Source of the DNA: Sanguinoderma infundibulare
Lineage: Eukaryota > Basidiomycota > Agaricomycetes > Polyporales > Polyporaceae
Direction of reading: 5' to 3'
Assembly: GCA_032821775.1 (NCBI GenBank)
Contig: JAVLRN010000001.1
Location: 3,782,001-3,846,000 of the forward strand
DNA: 64,000 nt
The translations under genes were made by a program, and so were the position numbers. Shown here piece by piece: positions 25,101 through 37,055 of this stretch. The notes beneath the pieces are model-generated. The model saw only the letters and a program-made list of their open reading frames with translations, did not search any database and was not told the DNA's origin. Within the stretch, counting starts at the first letter, position 1. Every line of letters begins with the position of its first letter.

Positions 25101-27421
25101 GAACAAAACATAGGACATCTATTGAGCGGCCCACTGCATGTGCCGCCCGAGGCATGTCACCGTCCGTGTTCGCCGTGGTCATCTGTATGTAAACGAAGAC
25201 CGAGCAGCCCAGAGGGCGCAAGTCGGAGTTGTAGAGGAAGAGCTTTCGCACCTCGTGCCAGTGATCCCAATAAACTTGGCTGCGGTCCTCTAGTGCATGG
25301 TTAGCCTCGCGCGGGTGTCCGTCCGTCCGCCGTGCTTCGAACCCAGGCCCCGCAGGGTCTTTCGGGCCTCATGCGGACACAGCCCGCAGTCCCACTTGAG
25401 AACATCTGGCCGAAGGGGGGAAACATACGCATTCCGCCAGCCGTCTCAATCAATGACAAACGCTGTTGGCCCCTCAAAGGGGTTAGGTCCAGCGTCCGCT
25501 CGCTCGCGCGCTGGTCGTAGGCGAACGGTTACTGCATGCGCACAAGTACGGGCTGGGCCCTGCGAGCCGAGCTCGGGCTTCGGCTTCGATTAGGAGGCAA
25601 ACACGGTGGGCCCGACGTCCGGCGCTGAGCTCCGCCGGCAGCGAGAGGAGCGGAAGCTGGGCCTCATGCCCCGCTATGGCCGTCGAGGCCATGGATGGGG
25701 CGCATTCTGGCGCGCGCAAAAAAAAAACCCAAGTAAATGGGCGATGCGCTCCAAATGGCGGAGACGCACATTAGCGGGCATGACCCTCAGGGTCAGCCAC
25801 ACGGAAGCTATGTATGACGCACGAACAACCTGTGTCGCCCGTCCGGAAGAACGAGAAGAAGGCACCGCGTTCGCATCGGGCATGCGGACAGAAGAAAGAA
25901 GGTGCGAATGCGCGGCTAGGAATGGTCGGGAAATGAGATCTGGGGCAAAGATGCAGATTAGGTAGTAGACTGGCACGCCGGCGGCCCCTCGACCTGGCGC
26001 TGATGCTCCTCCTGCATAACGCTCGGCGGGCGGCGCACTAAGTAGGATAGCAGCCCATTGGATGCTAGCTACTTGGCAGGCCTGGGTACTGCATAGCACA
26101 AGGCGATTGCAGGGTTCTCTGCGCCAGAAACCTTGGCCAATTGAGCGGGGCTTAGAACCGCGAGTCAGGAGAGTGGCAACCACGGCTACTATGTCCCGCA
26201 TGCCCCAAGAGGTACCTTCCAACAATATAACAGAAGGGGGTTGTGACAAGAACGACGTGAAGAATGCGAGAAGCGTCCCGAAATTGTTGATAAGGTCCAA
26301 CCCCTGGAGACGGTTGGGAGCGTTGTATTCTTGGTGCGCCGTGTGTTCCATCTGTGGCGTGTCGGCCGATGGATGACAAGGAACTCACCTGAAATGTTCT
26401 CCAACACTCGTGTGAAGGTCCGATGCTAGTAATTGGCTGCCTGGCTGCGGGCCTGCCGACCTGTGGAGTTGTCAGAATGGTTGAATGTGGACTGGGTTCA
26501 AAAACTGACGAACATTGAAATCGGATGCACAGCTATCCTCAGACGGACCAGGTTCCCATGGCGTACTTTGAATGAAGCTGCCGGGTGGTGGCGCACCAAC
26601 AATATGCCCGCTCTGGCTCCAGTGCAGTCGCTCGTTCGCGTTAGCTCGCCTGCTGCGATGCTTCTTCCTTCCCCGCCGCTGGTTGGATGAGAAAACAACC
26701 GCCACTCGCTGTGTTGGATGATCATCGTTCTCGCGGCCTGAAATTGCGAGTATTGAAGGCAAGGATGACATACCAAGGTGGAGGGGGTCCTGACATGGCG
26801 TTTCGGGGACTTGACAATTGCAAGCGAGGATATCTGTGGCGTCGAGTCTCATTGCTGCGGCGTGCACGCTTGCAAGAGACCTGTGGCAAGTGTAAGGGCG
26901 CGTAGTCTGTTTCACAATAAAATATGATTAGAGATCACTTATCCGTAGACCCCTCCAGAACAGACGAAGTCCGAGACCTCGGAAGTGCTATCAATCGCAG
27001 AACCCGCGAAAAAAGAGAGAAGACGCGCAGCTCTGCGCGGCGGCGAAGGAAGAAGCGTTGCGATGGCAGACCGCCACTGAGCAGCTGCCCTGATGCCAGG
27101 CGAACTGGCACAAGCCAGTCCACTTGTTGATCGTCGGTCCTCTTTTCGGGTCCGTGGCAGCTGGCGACGGCAAAGGATGACGTCAGACGGTTAGCGACCG
27201 CTTCTCCACACTAGCACTCCTTCTCGCTCATTTCCCGCCCTCGCGTCGCCGCATGAGCACCGATCTGGTGACGATCTTGAGATTGATCAGCCAAACACAC
27301 TACTCATCCAATCTCAGGCACTGTGAGTCCACACCAAGCCCCCACAAGATGGAAGTCGACTCACCGGGGTATATTGAAGGCGCTATGCGACGTTCCCATA
27401 TCGATCAAGTAGGCTCAAGCA
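16147..27421. other. Gene-poor region, continued
   Basis: No conserved protein, RNA gene or transposon domain was recognised. Overlapping open frames up to 319 aa (18213-19172 plus) and 245 aa (22642-23379 minus) are low-complexity with no supporting splice pattern. Minus-strand frames between 25674 and 26915 contain hydrophobic stretches (near 26200-26340), but I could not join them into a coherent gene. Rapidly evolving lineage-specific genes or non-coding RNAs could be missed here. Confidence 0.45.
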
Positions 27422-28701
27422 CTACACGATGTAGAAGTACTTCTGAGGCCCGAACACCTCCGCGTTCTCAATCTACGAAGTGTTGCGTGAGATACAGAAG
27501 TGCTGTCTCAATGACAGAGAACGCACCCAATCGACCAGGATCCCAAGGATAAGGTCGAGGTTCTCAGCGGCCCTCCCTATATCCAGCACCTGAGTCCGAG
27601 CGTACTTTGCATAGTCGCTTCCTTTCGGTGCCTGGTATGCAAAGAATATCCAGTGGTCGCCACAGGTCACAGCGCCTCTCGCGCACTCTTTGCTGTTCGG
27701 AAATATGTCAGTTTCACCGTAGGGTCCGCAATTAAGACACGTACTGTGTTTCACGACACGACGCCGCTGATGCCATGACAGCCTGCGTCAGCCCAGATTG
27801 GAGCTCAGAGAACGTCCGAGCCTCGTAGATGTTCGAAGCTCCGACGTGCAGCAGGTCCGGCCTGTTCAGTGCGCCGACGGGGTCCGAGAGTACGAGGCCT
27901 GAAACCACGACGTGTTTGCCAGCAAGCACTAAGCGCATAAGGCGACCTGGGGATTCGTACCAGAGTACTTCGAGGGGCGCTTCGCGATGAGATAGTCAAT
28001 GACGCCCTCTAGAGAAGGCTTGCCATCAGCGGGAGTGCTCAGGGCAGTCCAGTCCGGAATGATCGAGAGGCTGTCCTCGTCTGTGCTTAGCACAGATGCG
28101 AGTCGAAGGAATATGATATCGACGAGCACCCGGGATCCGGCCAGCGACTGGATGAATTATGATGCAGCTAGTCAGTTCCTCTCCACATTATCGAAGTGCA
28201 CATGCGGGGGTATGTGGATGCCGATGATCGACGTACCGCAGTGGACATGTGGTTGCGCACGAGGGAGACCAGTGCCTTCGTGTTTGCCAAAGTGAGGAAG
28301 TTGTTCCCCACTTCTTCCGCACCTCGCTTTCGCACGAGAGCCTCCGCGGTATCGTCCTTGAACTCCAGACCGTAGGGGAAAATCCGGAGCTCCTGCAGAT
28401 CGAGCGCGGTGGCAATCGAAGGCGTCCGCTGCAGTTCGTGCACATACACGTAACCGGGCCGTACAGGATCGACATGGGCCAGTCGGAAGGGGCTGATATT
28501 GAATAAGGACACAAATACAAAGAATGATTGACGCACCGAGCCCTGCTTGAGCCTGAAGAACAAGTTTTCGACCGCCTCGACCACCCCAGCCGTCCTCTCG
28601 TCCTCCCGGTCCAACGCCGCGACGAATGGGAGCAACGACTGCACGACCGGGTCGATCTCGCCCGCTGTGAGGTCGTTGATCCTGCGTTTCTGGCCGGCCA
28701 T
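27422..28701 (-). CDS. Nuclease-fold-like protein of an Agaricomycete orphan family (PD-(D/E)xK/crinkler-type resemblance)
   Basis: Exons 28237-28701, 27961-28147, 27745-27898, 27527-27692 and 27422-27472 sum to 1023 nt (340 aa) with matching phases. The start reads MAGQKRRINDLTAGEIDP. An upstream in-frame Met at 28728 is possible. The body has an alpha-helical lead (ANTKALVSLVRNHM), then VLVDIIFLRLASVL, GVIDYLIAKRP, NIYEARTF and GLTQAVMASAASC, then CGDHWIFFAYQAP and LILGILVDW. This order resembles large Agaricomycete families of putative restriction-type nucleases: D in the VIDY strand, E-x-K in the next, a Gln-containing helix, then RGxxTxGxxWIF. That link is from memory, not a search. The usual E-x-K Lys appears as Arg (YEAR). 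A 108-nt in-frame GT-AG segment in exon 1 (28429-28536) could be a further intron. Confidence 0.5.
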
Positions 28702-28793
28702 CTTACTAATGTCCCCAAGGAAGGACACACACGTATGCGTATGTTTCTCGTCAAAAGGCGGCTCGACATGCCGACCCGAGCCTCATGTGGACG

Positions 28794-29084
28794 TCACGGG
28801 CTGCAGACTTCATCCGAGAAGTGATAGACGATCACGGCCGATGTAGCCACACGGGTTCGATAGCTTCCGTCGATAGAGCGAGAATTGAGTACGCAGATCG
28901 TCCAGCGATGGGAATACTGGCAGACCATGTTGAATTCGGAGAGCAGTTGGCGACGAGTGGAGGGACGTAGAGACCAGTCGAAAATCGAAATGATCTGCGC
29001 GAGATCGACGCGAAGACCAACGTTATCGGCGCCAATTGTGAGACATGTTACCCCCGGTCTACCCTCTCGACCACATGCTGCTTG
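28794..29084 (-). pseudogene. Orphan exon-like open frame without a start
   Basis: A 97-codon open frame ends in TGA at 28794-28796. It reads like real protein from LTIGADNVGLRVDLAQIISI through QLLSEFNMVCQYSHRWTICV to SAVIVYHFSDEVCSP. There is no in-frame ATG at its head, and the 150 bp upstream are AT-rich and non-coding, so it is either the last exon of a gene whose earlier exons I cannot see or a relic. The family is not recognised. It lies 92 bp upstream of the nuclease-like gene on the same strand. Confidence 0.4.
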
Positions 29085-30463
29085 CTACCTTCGGTGTCTA
29101 AATGCTTTGGAGACATACATCCAGAAAATTATTCAGTTTTGCTATGGAAATCGCCACAAGAAATCCTTGTTTTTAGCTTCTGAAGCCAGGAAGAAGGTTC
29201 AGGGTACGGATGCCGTACAATGACACGAAGCCTACAAAGATGGTCTTGACCGTCATGCCATACTTACTACAACACTCGGTGACGGACAGAGCGTATCTAC
29301 GTACGTATATCGCGTCTAGGAAGTAGATTGTGAGCTGTCACAATCTATCGCTATGCCTGACAAGCATCCGGCTCGAAACCTTGATCATGAGTTGTGGAGA
29401 CTAGCAGCGACAGAGCCGCATAGAAGCCACCGCCAGTAGCAGATACCCGGGCATGCCTGTCCCCTGGCGTTAGCAGCTCACGGCATCCCACTCGTATGTA
29501 CGTACATATGAAAGAGGAAGCGCAGAGAACTCCGAGCTGCGGCGCGTCGTCTGTGCTCGTAGACAGACGGTATTCAATTGGCTTGACACGAAAGAATTGA
29601 ATGAGGACGCTCAAACGACACGGCATCGCTCGGCTCGGTTGAAAAAAAAAGCTTGCATGTGTCGCCCAAACGACGCGAGGGGCGTGGCGGTAACTCCTCT
29701 CAATCTGCGCACAAGATACACCATCACATACTTGGTACGCACCAATAAAATCGCACTCGTTATTGAAATTCGTGCGTTACGCTCGTCACTGGTCTTTAGC
29801 TCAGGGAGGCTCAGGGACAGTCATCAGTGACCGGTGGAGGCACAAATAGCCGGACGGCGGCCGCATAATGTGCTCGGTGGCGAGGGATGGCATGACCGTT
29901 GACATTGACCTCTGGCGTGACATGAGGTTATGAGGCAGGGACATCCAGATACACGACATGCAATGAACGCGCATCGGGATCGCTGCGACCCTTGTTATTC
30001 GCTGCCAGATACACTGTTATGTCATCCACGAACATCGGATTCCCAATGAACTGCGGCCAACGTACCGTGCACAAAGAAGCTCTTCCCGCGACGGCAAGCG
30101 CGCGAGCGGCGCGCCCGGGTGTGTACAACATGTCTCGTGCACATAGCTGCCATAGCCATGTAAGGAAGCTGGATTGGTGTGCAGAAGTTTCCTGTCGGAC
30201 ACCAACTGGCGAAATTTTCGGGAACGCGCGGAGTGCATTTGGAGGAGCGCAGCGTTCGCTAACCTTCCGGTGTTTGTCTTTGTCCGGATCTGGGCGAGAC
30301 GCCACAAGAAGTCGAAGGCGAGGACAGAAAAGATGGGGTGCCACAAGAAGTCGGTCGTTTCAATCCGGTGTGGCCAATGGTATTACATAGTGATGCTAGT
30401 GGTACAATGGAGGCGATGAAGCGCAGTAGGACAAGAATAGAGGGAATACGTCGGTTCAGGGTC
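29085..30463. other. Intergenic region downstream of the FAS1 gene
   Basis: A minus-strand frame at 29928-30344 (138 aa) and overlapping frames near 30017-30346 have some protein-like stretches but no domain and no joinable splice pattern. Nothing was recognised at 29085-29927. Confidence 0.35.
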
Positions 30464-31310
30464 CTAGTCGAGCTTGACTGTGCCGTCGAGGATGTACATG
30501 ACACCATTGGACGCCTGCGCGGGAGAACCGTCATGAGCAATGACTATAACAGCCCAGACCCCCGACGTCGGAGGGAGGCACTGTTTCCAATAACACTCAC
30601 TTCTTTCATACCCGTAAGGCGCACGGAGCCGTCGAGTAGCACGCGAGACCATTCCGGCGCGTTCGCATCTCGGTCGGTAACCGTGAAGGAGACCTTCTTT
30701 CCCGACAACAGCGTCTCGTACTCGCCATCAGATGCAAACGAGATCGGGGATACCTGCAAGACGTAACACGCATACGCATGCAACGCTCTGCTCAGCAACG
30801 ACGATCGTGCCTTCGGACAGCGGCGGGGAAGCATAGGGAGTATTACTCACCGGAACGATATGCGCCGACACCCACCGCTCGACGTTCTTCTTTGACACAG
30901 CATCAAACTCTGCCTCTGAGAGGATGACCCCATCATCCGAGGGCTGAGGGTCTTCGTGACTACGAGGAACAAAGGGGAGCCGAGGGGGCGTCTTCAGCAA
31001 CACATGGGAACAGAGCAATCGGTACTTACGGCTTCCGGGGAAGCGCAATGACGGCCCTATTCGTCGGGACAAGGATGGTCATCCGCGCATCCGGGTCGCT
31101 GAAGAGCTGGCTGATCTCGAGTTCCCGTGCATAGGAATAGAATATTGACGCGGACGACTCGATTGTGAGCAGGTCCGTAAGCGACGGCTTTCCGGAGTTC
31201 ACCACCGGGACGAAGGGCTCCTTGTCGGCGTTGGAGAGTACCATTTGGTCGTCGGTAGATGCTGAAGCCAAGAAGGGCAGCACGAACAGGGAGAGAAGCT
31301 GTAGACGCAT
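30464..31310 (-). CDS. Secreted FAS1 (fasciclin) domain protein
   Basis: FAS1 domains act in adhesion and wall-associated interactions outside the cell. Exons 31030-31310, 30851-30959, 30601-30753 and 30464-30514 sum to 594 nt (197 aa), in frame with clean GTAAGT/GTGAGT donors. A signal peptide opens the protein (MRLQLLSLFVLPFLASAS). One FAS1 domain follows: SLTDLLTIESSASIFYSYAR, a TILVPTNRAVIAL box (H1-like), NVERWVSAHIVP (H2 box), then SFTVTDRD and finally SNGVMYILDGTVKLD just before the stop. There is no C-terminal GPI-type hydrophobic tail and no second domain, so it is probably freely secreted. It resembles single-domain fungal fasciclins. Confidence 0.85.
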
Positions 31311-32186
31311 GGCTGGTGCTCAGTTGCAACGTGCTTGTACCAAGACGAGTCGACTTCACCGACTGCGACTGGTCCGTGGGCGTCTCGAATAGGCAGGCCA
31401 ATCTCCCACGCCTTCTCCCTCTCAACACACCACATCCATCCTTGGCTTTCTATGACCCCGACATCGTCTGTGGACCACAAATCAACTCACCGACATACGT
31501 TCGCCATAGGCTGCAACACTCGTCGCTACTCGGCCTCGATATCACCGTCACCATAGGCACCAGGGCTTGCCACCTTCCCTAATAACTTGCGACCACCAAC
31601 ATTGTACGTAAACGACGGTCATGACCATTAACCACCATATTTTCTATCCCATCGACACCCGTCCGATATTGATCCTTGGCTTCAATGTCACTCCGGATCT
31701 TTGAATGGTAGAATCTGTTGTCAATTTTTGCTGATCGTCTTCCCGGGGAACCATACCAATCTCATTGCCTTCAGGAATCCCTTGGGGCTAGAGAATACTA
31801 GAAGCCCCAAATGCAGACATGTACCTCGACGCTCTTCACAAGAAGCCAGACCACTGTTCCTGAATCTATTGCATCTTTCCGCCCACGCCACTTCAACACC
31901 TTCCTCCAACTGAGCTTGTGAGAAGGTCTGCTTTTTTCGAGGTTTTCCTTTGACTTGCGGGCTCACACGGGACTCGCTGCGGCCGGCACAGAACTACTTT
32001 CGTTTGCACTGTGGCAGGTAGAGGTGTGGATAGGGATAACGTGCCGGCCGCACCACGATGTTATCAACTGAATCATCGGGCCGCACATCGAGGGAGGTGA
32101 GATACTTATCTATTTCTGTACTACATTCCACAGCTTCTTAACGACAGAGTCTCGCGATTGGTCATCGATTTTGGCCACGCTGCGGG
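31311..32186. other. Upstream region between the FAS1 and aldo-keto reductase genes
   Basis: This is mostly featureless. A minus-strand frame at 31721-31966 begins basic and Gln-rich (KGKPRKKQTFSQAQLEEGVE) and could be a stray exon, but no start or partner exons were found. Confidence 0.35.
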
Positions 32187-32193
32187 TATAAAA
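32187..32193 (+). promoter_or_regulatory. TATA box of the aldo-keto reductase gene
   Basis: TATAAAA in the context GCGGGTATAAAACCG lies 169 bp upstream of the start codon at 32362. It is the clearest TATA box on this strand near a gene. Confidence 0.6.
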
Positions 32194-32361
32194 CCGCGCG
32201 ACCCATCAGAACGGCGCGGGTGAAGGCTTTCCTCGCCCGCAGAAACGACGCCGACGCCACCGCCATTTGCACCAGCAAGTTTATCCACTTCTATTCGACA
32301 GTAGCAGGTACTCAATGCATCCAAATTACAAATTTTCCGGATCTTGACCACCAAACCAAAG

Positions 32362-34644
32362 ATGTCGTTTGTATACGAGACCAAGGGCATGCCATTCAGA
32401 AGGCTGGGCCCGAGCGGGCTTCGCGTTCCCGTCTTTTCTTTGGGAGCGTGTATGTGACAGCTTCCAGTTGGGGGTGCTGCGCACCGAAATCTTTCAGGTG
32501 ACGGTCAGGCTGACCTAGAGCCAATGCACAGGGTTAACATATGGCAGCACTGTAGTCGGTGATCCTGTCAAGGTATGCCTTCCATTGCTGCGCGGGTAGA
32601 TTTTGCGCATCTGGGCTTGAACCTTGTCTTTCTGACCATCGAACAATTGGACGCAGGAAATCATCAAGACCGCTCTCGAACATGGGATCAACATGTATGG
32701 ACATCGTGCCACTGTACCTGGAGAGAAAGCGGTAGTTGACATGGCCCTGTGAAAGGTTCGATACTGCAGAGGCGTATGCCCAGGGAAAGGCGGAACTTGA
32801 AATGCGAGTCGCTCCTCGTAAATCCCCAAAGCTGTACCAGCTAACCATTCCGATACATTCACACCATCAGGGGTCGTGCATTCAAAGAACTAGATGTGAA
32901 ACGAACCGATATCATAGTGTCCACCAAGATCTTTTGGGGCGGAGACGGTCCGAACGACTTGGGTCTCTCCAGGAAACAGTAAGCACCGTTTGCTGCAGTC
33001 TTCCACGACTTAGAATTCCGAGTACGCCGAGGACTGACCTCTTATCACCGCCGGCGCGGGCCACAGCATCATCGAAGGGACGAAGAAGTGTCTTGAACGG
33101 CTCCAGCTCGACTACGTGGACGTGATATTCGCGCACCGCCCCGACCACAGCGGTACGTCCGTCTTCCGGATTACGTCTTCTCCCCTGCGTTGTCGCCTCA
33201 TGTCGCTCATGTTACCCGCTGCGGGGCACCACAGTGCCAATGGAGGAGATAGTTCGCGCATTCAACTTCGTGATTAATCAGGGCTGGGTGAGTTCACGCA
33301 TTCACTTCGAACACCTTCGCTTTCCGGCCTGCATCTTCTCGAAGCCCAGAACCACGTTCTCCATCCCTCGTTGGGGCGGGGTTCATGGTTCGTGCGACGT
33401 GCCGGTGCAGTGCTGCCAAAACCGTCTTGCCACCACTCACATGCATGGATTCCTTCGTGCGCTCGTCCGTCCAGGCATTCTACTGGGCGACATCGGAGTG
33501 GTCTGCGCACGACATCGAAGAAGCATACCGTGCGTGCGCCGTCCGATTCGTTGCGGCTCTTCCAGGCTAAATCTAGCCTTCACCTGTCTCCCTGAACCTT
33601 GACTCCGCAGACGTTGCTTCGAAGCTGGGCCTGATCGCACCCATCGCTGAGCAGTGTCAACACAAGTGCGTCCACCCATTCCTAGGGCCCGTCCTTGCTC
33701 AATCTGACGCGATCCTGCCCCAGCATGTTCCACCGTGAGCGTCCGGAGAAGGAGTACGCGTGAGTGCCGCCTGGCCCAAACCCGTTATCGCTCTGCGGCT
33801 CTTGAATACTGAACCTTCGTGCACATGGACCGTGGGTTCCGCTCGACACTCGTGCAGGCCCCTCTACCGGAACTATTCGATCGGAACCACCGTTTACTCG
33901 GGGCTCGCCAGGGGCGTCCTGACTGGCAAGGTGCGTGACTGCGCAAGCCCTCCACGCCCAGAAAGAGCTTGTCCAACAGCCTTGGGTCTCCCCCGCATCC
34001 TGTGCCCCCCCCGTCGTGCTCATGGGCGGCGTGGCTCGGCTCGCCGAAACGAATAGTACAACGACGGCATCCCCCCGGATTCCCGCTACGCTCACCATGC
34101 GGGCTTCTTCAAGACGCGGCTGGAGCAGCTTCAGGGCGAGGAAGGCAAGAAGGAGATCGAGAAGGTGAAGCAATTGAACGAGCTCGCCGAGAAAGGTAAG
34201 AAGCAGGCCTCTGGCGGGGTCCCTCCAGCGTGCCTGCATCCTCTGCCGTACGCCCTGACGTTTCGGATGCTGATGTGCAATCGCAATCATGACGGGGCCG
34301 TCCTTCTCCGCCGTGACTTCTGCATTCATCAGAACTCGGGTGTAATGTGCAGCACCTCGCGCTGGCGTGGTTGGCGGCCAATCCGAACACGAGCACGGTC
34401 ATCCTTGGGGCGTCGAAGCCGGAACAGATCGTCGACAACCTGAAGGCGTTGGACGTCATTCCAAAGCTGACACCGGAGATCTTGGAGAAGGTCGAGAAAA
34501 TTCTCGACAATAGGCCGACTCCTTATGTGCGTGTGTTTTGCGCTCTGGATTCTGGCTGGGAAAGTAATTTATTTTGCGGCACAGACGAGCTATGGGCGGC
34601 CTTCTCTCGACAAGACCGTCAGATACGACCAGATGTTTGCCTGA
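32362..34644 (+). CDS. Voltage-gated K+ channel beta-subunit-type aldo-keto reductase
   Basis: This NADPH-dependent aldo-keto reductase belongs to the group related to Kv-beta subunits and bacterial YghZ. Fourteen exons (32362-32449, 32532-32572, 32657-32694, 32756-32803, 32871-32978, 33067-33152, 33235-33287, 33475-33529, 33611-33665, 33724-33759, 33858-33930, 34057-34195, 34333-34526, 34585-34644) sum to 1074 nt (357 aa), the normal length. Motifs in order: FRRLGPSGLRVPVFSLGAW, NMFDTAEAY (catalytic Asp and Tyr), IIVSTKIFWGG (Lys), DVIFAHRPD (His), FYWATSEWSAHDI, QHLALAWLAANP, TVILGASKPEQI. Intron 4 (32804-32870) must start with GC for MG|RAFKEL to join. Most exons are under 110 nt. A TATA box lies at 32187. 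Family is certain; a channel-partner role in fungi is not established. Confidence 0.93.
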
Positions 34645-35041
34645 TGAACGGGCGAAGAATCAGAAGTGAGGCGGAAGGAGTTGCTGACTTGCAAGGAGTG
34701 CTAGTAAATCGTTTGTCGCTTACTACTACGTTGGTTTCTCCGCACCCCGCACGTTCCGGGTTGAACCCATATGTATGTGTACTGTCTCAACAGATGCCAT
34801 GATGGTATCCGTCCAAGTCCTGGGCCGCAAATCATATTATCCTTGAATAAGGAATGCGATGCAGACCGCGGATAAGCGCCCGTGTGAGGAGACACGTCGC
34901 GTTTGGCGTCGGTGAACGCCTATACCACTTGCTCAGATCTTTGGCACGACCGTCTTGCACGACCTTACGCTCTGTCTCTACACGACTCTCTGCTCGGCGG
35001 AACGAAGTGAGGCCTGACACTGGTTGTGTACGAAATCCGCC
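34645..35041. other. Intergenic between the aldo-keto reductase gene and coatomer delta
   Basis: 397 bp holding the 3' flank of one gene and the promoter of the next. No motif was recognised. Confidence 0.4.
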
Positions 35042-37055
35042 ATGGTAGGCACGCTCTTGAGAAAGCCGGAGGAAACGCGCAATTAAACGAATCGGTCAGG
35101 TTGTCCTCGCAGCGTCGATATGTACGAAGGGCGGAAAAGGTATGTCGCACGATCGTCACTTCGGCACATAACCATTGAGACGGTCTCCAGCCGTCATTTC
35201 TCGCCAGTTCCGTGATATGTCGAGAGCGAGGATAGAGTCCCTCCTCGCCTCCTTCCCGAAACTGATCCCCACTGGGACGCAACACACATCCGTCGAAACG
35301 GCAGACGTTCGCTATGTATACCAACCGCTGGAGGACCTCTACATCCTCCTCATCACGAACAAGGCGTCCAACATACTGCAAGACATCGAAACCCTCCATC
35401 TCTTCGCGCGCGTCGTCTCGGACATGTGCAGGAGCGCGGAGCAGCGCGAGATCCTCAAGAACTCGTTCGAATTGTTGGGCGCGTTCGACGAGATCGTCAG
35501 CATGGGATACAGGGAGCAGGTCAATCTCATGCAGGTGCGCAATGTGCTGGAGATGGAGAGTCACGAGGAGAAGATTCAGGAGATCATCGCTCGAGTGCGT
35601 CGCTCTTTCATGTCGCAGGCCGCTCCGCGATGTTCAACAGCTTCGGATATCAGAACAAGGAAGCGGAGGCGAAGGAGGAGCTCAAGCGCCGCGCCAAGCA
35701 GCTCGAGATGCAGCGTCGCGAGCAGCAAAAGCGTGCGGCGGCCGGTGGTCCGTCTGGTGGAAGCTACCTCGGTGGTGGTATCTCTGGATATGCGGCAGTC
35801 CCCCAACGCGAATTCAATGCCCCCACTCCCGTACGCACTGCATCGCCTGCACCTTCGAGTCTGCGCACGCCGGCATTCAAGGGCAGCGGTATGAAGCTCG
35901 GTGCCAAGAAAACACAGCAGACAGCCCTTCTGGACGCCCTCGGTGGAGAAGCACTCCTCTCCGAAGACATGTCCGCACCCGCAACTCCTGCCATCGCGAA
36001 TACGCCGGAGCCTGTTCCCGTCGCAACTAAGAACGACCGCGGAAGCCTGCCCCCTGTGGATCCCGAAAGGTAAAGCCATGCATTCTCCGCATAGCACCTT
36101 CCATTTCGCCTTACGTTCATTACGCACAGCGTCCACATCGTGACCAAGGAGTTCCTAAGCCTGGAGCTCATGCGCGAAGGCGGCCTCAACAACCTTGAGC
36201 TTCGTGGAGACATGAACCTGCAAATATCGGACGCGGACCTGGGCCGCGTCAAGCTGAGCCTCGCCCCTGCCCCTGCGAGCTTCGGCCCTGAGCTCCAGTT
36301 CAAGCAGCATCCCAACGTCGGCAAGTTCGTCGCCAACAGGGACCGCGTCGTCGCGCTCAAGGACCCCTCGCGCTCGTTCCCGGTCGGCCAGGCGCTCGGC
36401 GTTCTGAAGTGGAGATACGCAGGCAAGGACGAGACCTACGTGCCGCTGTCAAGTGAGTCTATCCGACCCTTCTCGCCTTCGAGTTCTCTCCCTCGATCGC
36501 GCGAATGCGTCGTGTTGCTCGGGCCTGGAACGCGAACGCTGACATCTCCGCGCGCCCGCGTCTGCTGCGTGCGTTCTAGTCAACTGCTGGCCAACGCCGT
36601 CCAATGACGGCACCTGCGACGTCAACATTGAGTACGAGCTCGAGCACGAGGGCGTCGCGCTGCACGACGTGGTCATCTCCATCCCGTTGCCGTGCGTAAA
36701 CACAAGCCGTTTCATTCTCGCCGTCCTGTGTCCGTATGCTTAACTGACTGACTGGCGCAGCGACGGCTCGTACCCGACCGTGTCCTCGCACTCCGGCGAG
36801 TGGGCGCTGAACTCGACGAGCCATTCGCTCGACTGGACCGTCCCTCTTATCAACGCCGAGGACAAGTCTGGGTCGCTCGAATTCTCCGTCGGCGGCGATG
36901 ACGCGGGCGTCTTCTTCCCTGTCCGGGTGTCCTTTGTGGCCCAGGGGAGCGTTGCGGGGGTCAAGGTTGCGTCGGTGACGCGCGTCGAGGGCGGCGACGA
37001 CGTCGTCTTCTCGGAGGACGCGACCGTGAGCGTGGAAAACTACACCGTGGTCTAG
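35042..37055 (+). CDS. RET2: Coatomer subunit delta
   Basis: Delta-COP is part of the COPI coat that returns vesicles from Golgi to ER. Exons 35042-35044, 35100-35139, 35191-35594, 35654-36069, 36130-36452, 36580-36691 and 36761-37055 sum to 1593 nt (530 aa), close to yeast Ret2. The first coding exon is the ATG alone. It joins to VVLAASICTKGGKAVISRQF, the conserved delta-COP N-terminus. A longin-type domain (YVYQPLEDLYILLITNKASN, HLFARVVSDMC) leads to a charged helix (EAEAKEELKRRAKQLEMQRR), a Ser/Thr/Pro linker, then the mu-homology domain from VHIVTKEFLSLELMREGGL through INCWPTPS to NYTVV at the end. It is complete. Confidence 0.95.

Noticed and set aside
26122..26607. Minus-strand hydrophobic frames as a membrane-protein gene
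   Set aside because: Frames could not be joined with matching phases, and no family motif was seen.
29928..30344. Possible second FAS1-like or other gene after the FAS1 gene
   Set aside because: No FAS1 boxes in any frame and no consistent splice sites.
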